Assembly (NCBI RefSeq): GCF_910584445.1
Contig: NZ_CAJUBO010000008.1
Coordinates: forward strand, 1 to 64,000
Direction of reading: 5' to 3'
Source of the DNA: an uncultured Desulfovibrio sp.
GTDB lineage: Bacteria; Desulfobacterota; Desulfovibrionia; Desulfovibrionales; Desulfovibrionaceae
Length of the DNA stretch: 64,000 nucleotides
Positions 62,006 through 64,000 of this stretch are shown in pieces (positions within the stretch are counted from its first letter, which is position 1; each line of letters begins with the position of its first letter). A model generated the notes under the pieces. It saw only the letters and a list, made by a program, of their open reading frames with translations. It was not told the origin of the DNA and did not search any database. A program made the translations under genes and the position numbers.

Positions 62006-62722
62006 ATGTTCAGCGGCAGACATCTCCATCCCGGCGTTGCGGGAGGACGCCTTCCGGGCACGCCCCAGGTGGACCCCCGGCGCCTTCGGCAGCGCATGGT
62101 GGAAGCGCTCGCCCGGCAGCTCGCGCAACGGGGCGTCGAGGCTCCGGCCGTGCTTGCGGCCATGGGCGCCGTGCCCCGGCATCTCTTTGTGGAGGAGGCG
62201 CTCCGCGCCCATGCCTATGAAGACACTCCGCTGCCCATTGGCTTTGGTCAGACCATTTCCCAGCCCTCCATCGTCGCGCTGATGACCGCCATGCTCCGGC
62301 CGCAGCCCGGCATGCGCGTGCTGGAGATCGGCACAGGTTCCGGCTATCAGGCGGCAGTGCTCGCGGCCATGGGCTGCGCGGTCTTTTCGCTGGAGCGCAT
62401 GCCGCAACTGCACGCCGCCACCAGCGCGCTGCTGCGATCGCTGCAACTGGCGAACATCCGCACCTATTGCCGCGATGGCACCAGGGGGCTGCCGCTGGCC
62501 GCGCCCTTTGAGCGCATCATCGTCACCGCCGGAGGGCCGGAAGTCCCGGCGCCGCTTCTCGACCAGCTCGCCGAGGGCGGCATCCTGCTGATACCGGTGG
62601 GGTCCCGGCCGCGCACGCAGCGCCTCCTGAGAGTACACAAGCACCTGGGTCGGACGGATACGGAAGACCTGGGTCCCGTCATCTTTGTGGATCTTGTGGG
62701 CGATCATGGCTGGCGGCCGTGA
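62006..62722 (+). CDS. pcm: Protein-L-isoaspartate O-methyltransferase
   Basis: About 238 residues. SAM-binding motif LEIGTGSGYQAAVL, the PCMT motif PLPIGFGQTISQPSIVALMT, RDGTRGLPLAAPFERIIVTAGGPE and a C-terminal ILLIPVGSR. It methylates isoaspartyl residues to start repair of aged proteins. The domain begins near VDPRRLRQRMVEAL, so GTG at 62069 is a possible start; ATG 62006 adds 21 residues and has no clear ribosome site. The end and domain content are certain, the start is not. Confidence 0.9.
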   Translation: MFSGRHLHPGVAGGRLPGTPQVDPRRLRQRMVEALARQLAQRGVEAPAVLAAMGAVPRHLFVEEALRAHAYEDTPLPIGFGQTISQPSIVALMTAMLRPQPGMRVLEIGTGSGYQAAVLAAMGCAVFSLERMPQLHAATSALLRSLQLANIRTYCRDGTRGLPLAAPFERIIVTAGGPEVPAPLLDQLAEGGILLIPVGSRPRTQRLLRVHKHLGRTDTEDLGPVIFVDLVGDHGWRP

Positions 62723-62761
62723 TCTCCCGCCTTCCGTAACGTTCAGCCCCAAGGAAATGCC

Positions 62762-63682
62762 ATGTCATCCTGCTCTTCCTGTCCGTCGGGCGCATCCTGT
62801 TCGCATTCCACCACGCATGGCGGCGATGGCAACTGCAACGACCAGTTCGCGCTTCAGGACAAACGCATCGCCCAGACCCTGGGCGGCATCCGCCACAAGA
62901 TTTTCGTCATGAGCGGCAAGGGCGGCGTGGGCAAGAGTTCCGTCACCGTCAATACGGCGGCGGCGCTTGCCAGCCGTGGTCACAAGGTCGGCATCCTGGA
63001 TGTGGACATGCACGGCCCGAGCGTCCCCAATCTCCTCGGTCTCAAGGGTTCCGTGGAAATCGACGCCGCCACCGGTCTCATGCTGCCCGCGGTGTGCAAC
63101 GACAATCTTTCCGTCATTTCCATGGATTCCCTGCTGGAGGACAGGGACCAGGCCATCCTCTGGCGCGGTCCCAAAAAATCCTCGGCCATCAGACAGTTTC
63201 TGGCTGACGTCAAATGGGGCGCTCTCGATTATCTTCTCATCGATTCCCCTCCCGGCACCGGCGACGAGCACATGACCGTCCTGAAGAGCATCCCGGACGC
63301 CCAGTGCGTCGTGGTGACCACTCCGCAGGAGATTTCCCTGGCGGATGTACGCAAGGCCATCAACTTCCTCCAGTATGCGGATGCGGCCATTCTCGGCATG
63401 GTGGAAAACATGAGCGGCCTTGTCTGCCCGAACTGCGGCACGGAAATCGACCTTTTCAAGAAAGGCGGCGGCCGTGAGCTGGCGAAAAGCTGCGGCATCC
63501 CCTTCCTGGGGTCCATCCCGCTGGACCCGGCCACTGTCGTGGCCGCGGACCGCGGCGTCCCGGTCGTGAACCTTGAGGGCGACTGCCCGGCCAAGACGGC
63601 CTTTCTGGCGCTGGCCGACGCCATTGCCGAAGCCTGCGACGGCAGCCTGGAGGGCCTCTCCGCCCCGGCGGCCCGGAAATAG
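62762..63682 (+). CDS. Mrp/NBP35 family Fe-S cluster carrier ATPase
   Basis: 306 residues. A Cys-rich N-terminus (Cys4, 7, 13, 25) resembling the NBP35 bridge or tail motif precedes the ParA/MinD-like ATPase: Walker A SGKGGVGKSS (51-60), switch DVDMHGPS, LIDSPPGTGDEH, and the CPNCG cluster-binding pair near residue 226. It probably binds and hands over [4Fe-4S] clusters. ATG 62762 follows AAGGAAATGCC. pcm lies 39 bases upstream on the same strand. Confidence 0.93.
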   Translation: MSSCSSCPSGASCSHSTTHGGDGNCNDQFALQDKRIAQTLGGIRHKIFVMSGKGGVGKSSVTVNTAAALASRGHKVGILDVDMHGPSVPNLLGLKGSVEIDAATGLMLPAVCNDNLSVISMDSLLEDRDQAILWRGPKKSSAIRQFLADVKWGALDYLLIDSPPGTGDEHMTVLKSIPDAQCVVVTTPQEISLADVRKAINFLQYADAAILGMVENMSGLVCPNCGTEIDLFKKGGGRELAKSCGIPFLGSIPLDPATVVAADRGVPVVNLEGDCPAKTAFLALADAIAEACDGSLEGLSAPAARK

Positions 63683-63719
63683 CGGCTTCAGCCGGAAGCG
63701 GAACCAGACAAACGGACCG

Positions 63720-63780
63720 GCGCGCCCTGCATCTGTCGCCTCCTCCGCACGGAACGCAGGCAGGCGGGGCGCGCGTTTTT
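63720..63780 (+). terminator. Terminator after the Mrp/NBP35 gene
   Basis: Arms GCGCGCCC (63720-63727) and GGGCGCGC (63767-63774) with a long, GC-rich loop, then GTTTTT. It lies 38 bases after the stop codon. Confidence 0.6.
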
Positions 63781-63854
63781 CCTCTTTTCTCCGGCCCGGT
63801 TTTATGCTACCGCTGAACGAGCAGTCGAATCCCTCCAGGCGCGAGCGAGGAGCA

Positions 63855-64000
63855 ATGCTCAACCTTGCCAACAAAATCACCCTCTTGCGTATCCTCATGG
63901 CGCCGCTTGTCGTCGTCCTCCTGTATTTCCAGGGTCCGACGCTCTGCATCCTGGCCGCTCTGGTCTTCATCTTTGCCGCCATCACCGACTGGATCGACGG
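63855..64000 (+). CDS. pgsA: CDP-diacylglycerol-glycerol-3-phosphate 3-phosphatidyltransferase, 3' end cut by window
   Basis: Only the first 48 codons are visible. They read MLNLANKITLLRILMAPLVV, a first membrane helix, then FIFAAITDWIDG, the beginning of the D-x2-DG CDP-alcohol phosphotransferase motif. This pattern fits PgsA, which makes phosphatidylglycerol-phosphate; a close CDP-alcohol transferase such as PssA cannot be ruled out from the fragment. GAGGAGCA precedes the ATG at 63855. Confidence 0.85.
   Translation, partial: MLNLANKITLLRILMAPLVVVLLYFQGPTLCILAALVFIFAAITDWID

Overview
The window is a 64 kb, GC-rich, densely coding bacterial chromosome segment. The gene set and order suggest a Desulfovibrio-like member of the Desulfovibrionaceae: [FeFe]-hydrogenase maturases HydF and HydG, a three-domain NifU with NifS, TAXI-type TRAP transport, and an rpsU-yqeY-mutS2-dnaG-rpoD information-processing cluster. 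No sulfate-respiration gene lies in the window, so this placement is an inference from family resemblance. Genes run on both strands in short operons, with frequent 4 to 17 bp overlaps.

Layout. 1-10 kb: 3'-truncated-at-left lysA, a MATE exporter, a DUF2156 protein, an S24-type repressor with its own promoter and a palindromic candidate operator, a DUF4139 protein, the ABC-F factor EttA, and a divergent RCK potassium channel. 10-18 kb: an ABC exporter, argG-argH, a HisD-like protein of unknown role coupled to argH, and a second, divergent EF-G. 18.0-19.6 kb: an AT-rich foreign insert with one DUF4062 gene, next to tRNA-Glu and tRNA-Gln. 20-24 kb: a TAXI TRAP transport operon. 24-31 kb: a beta-hydroxyacid dehydrogenase, a GH13 branching enzyme, rmlB-rmlA-rmlC, and a tightly overlapping cluster of a DEDDh exonuclease, an unknown protein and a catalytically dead SNase-like protein. 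32-36 kb: feoB and a DUF2325 gene, each with a TTGACA promoter carrying a Fur-like box, then an HlyD-type adaptor. 36-46 kb: cinA, HU, then rpsU-yqeY-mutS2-dnaG-rpoD-SNase. 46-52 kb: a degenerate carbamoyltransferase, a phosphatase, a ferredoxin, metA, and rrf2-nifU-nifS. 52-64 kb: hydF-dedA opposite a hydrolase-like protein, hydG, a 1009-residue membrane protein of unknown function, an M23 peptidase, pcm, an Mrp/NBP35 ATPase, and the start of pgsA.

How the genes connect. Iron and iron-sulfur metabolism recur: Fur-type control at feoB and DUF2325, Rrf2-NifU-NifS cluster assembly, HydF/HydG H-cluster maturation, and an NBP35-type carrier. Points most worth a second look are the DUF4062 insert and its 22-bp palindrome; the 1009-residue protein after hydG; a 55-bp inverted repeat flanking metA-rrf2-nifU-nifS; and three proteins that keep a family fold but have lost catalytic residues (SNase-like, carbamoyltransferase-like, alpha/beta-hydrolase-like). 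No CRISPR array, intact prophage, transposase or rRNA was seen.
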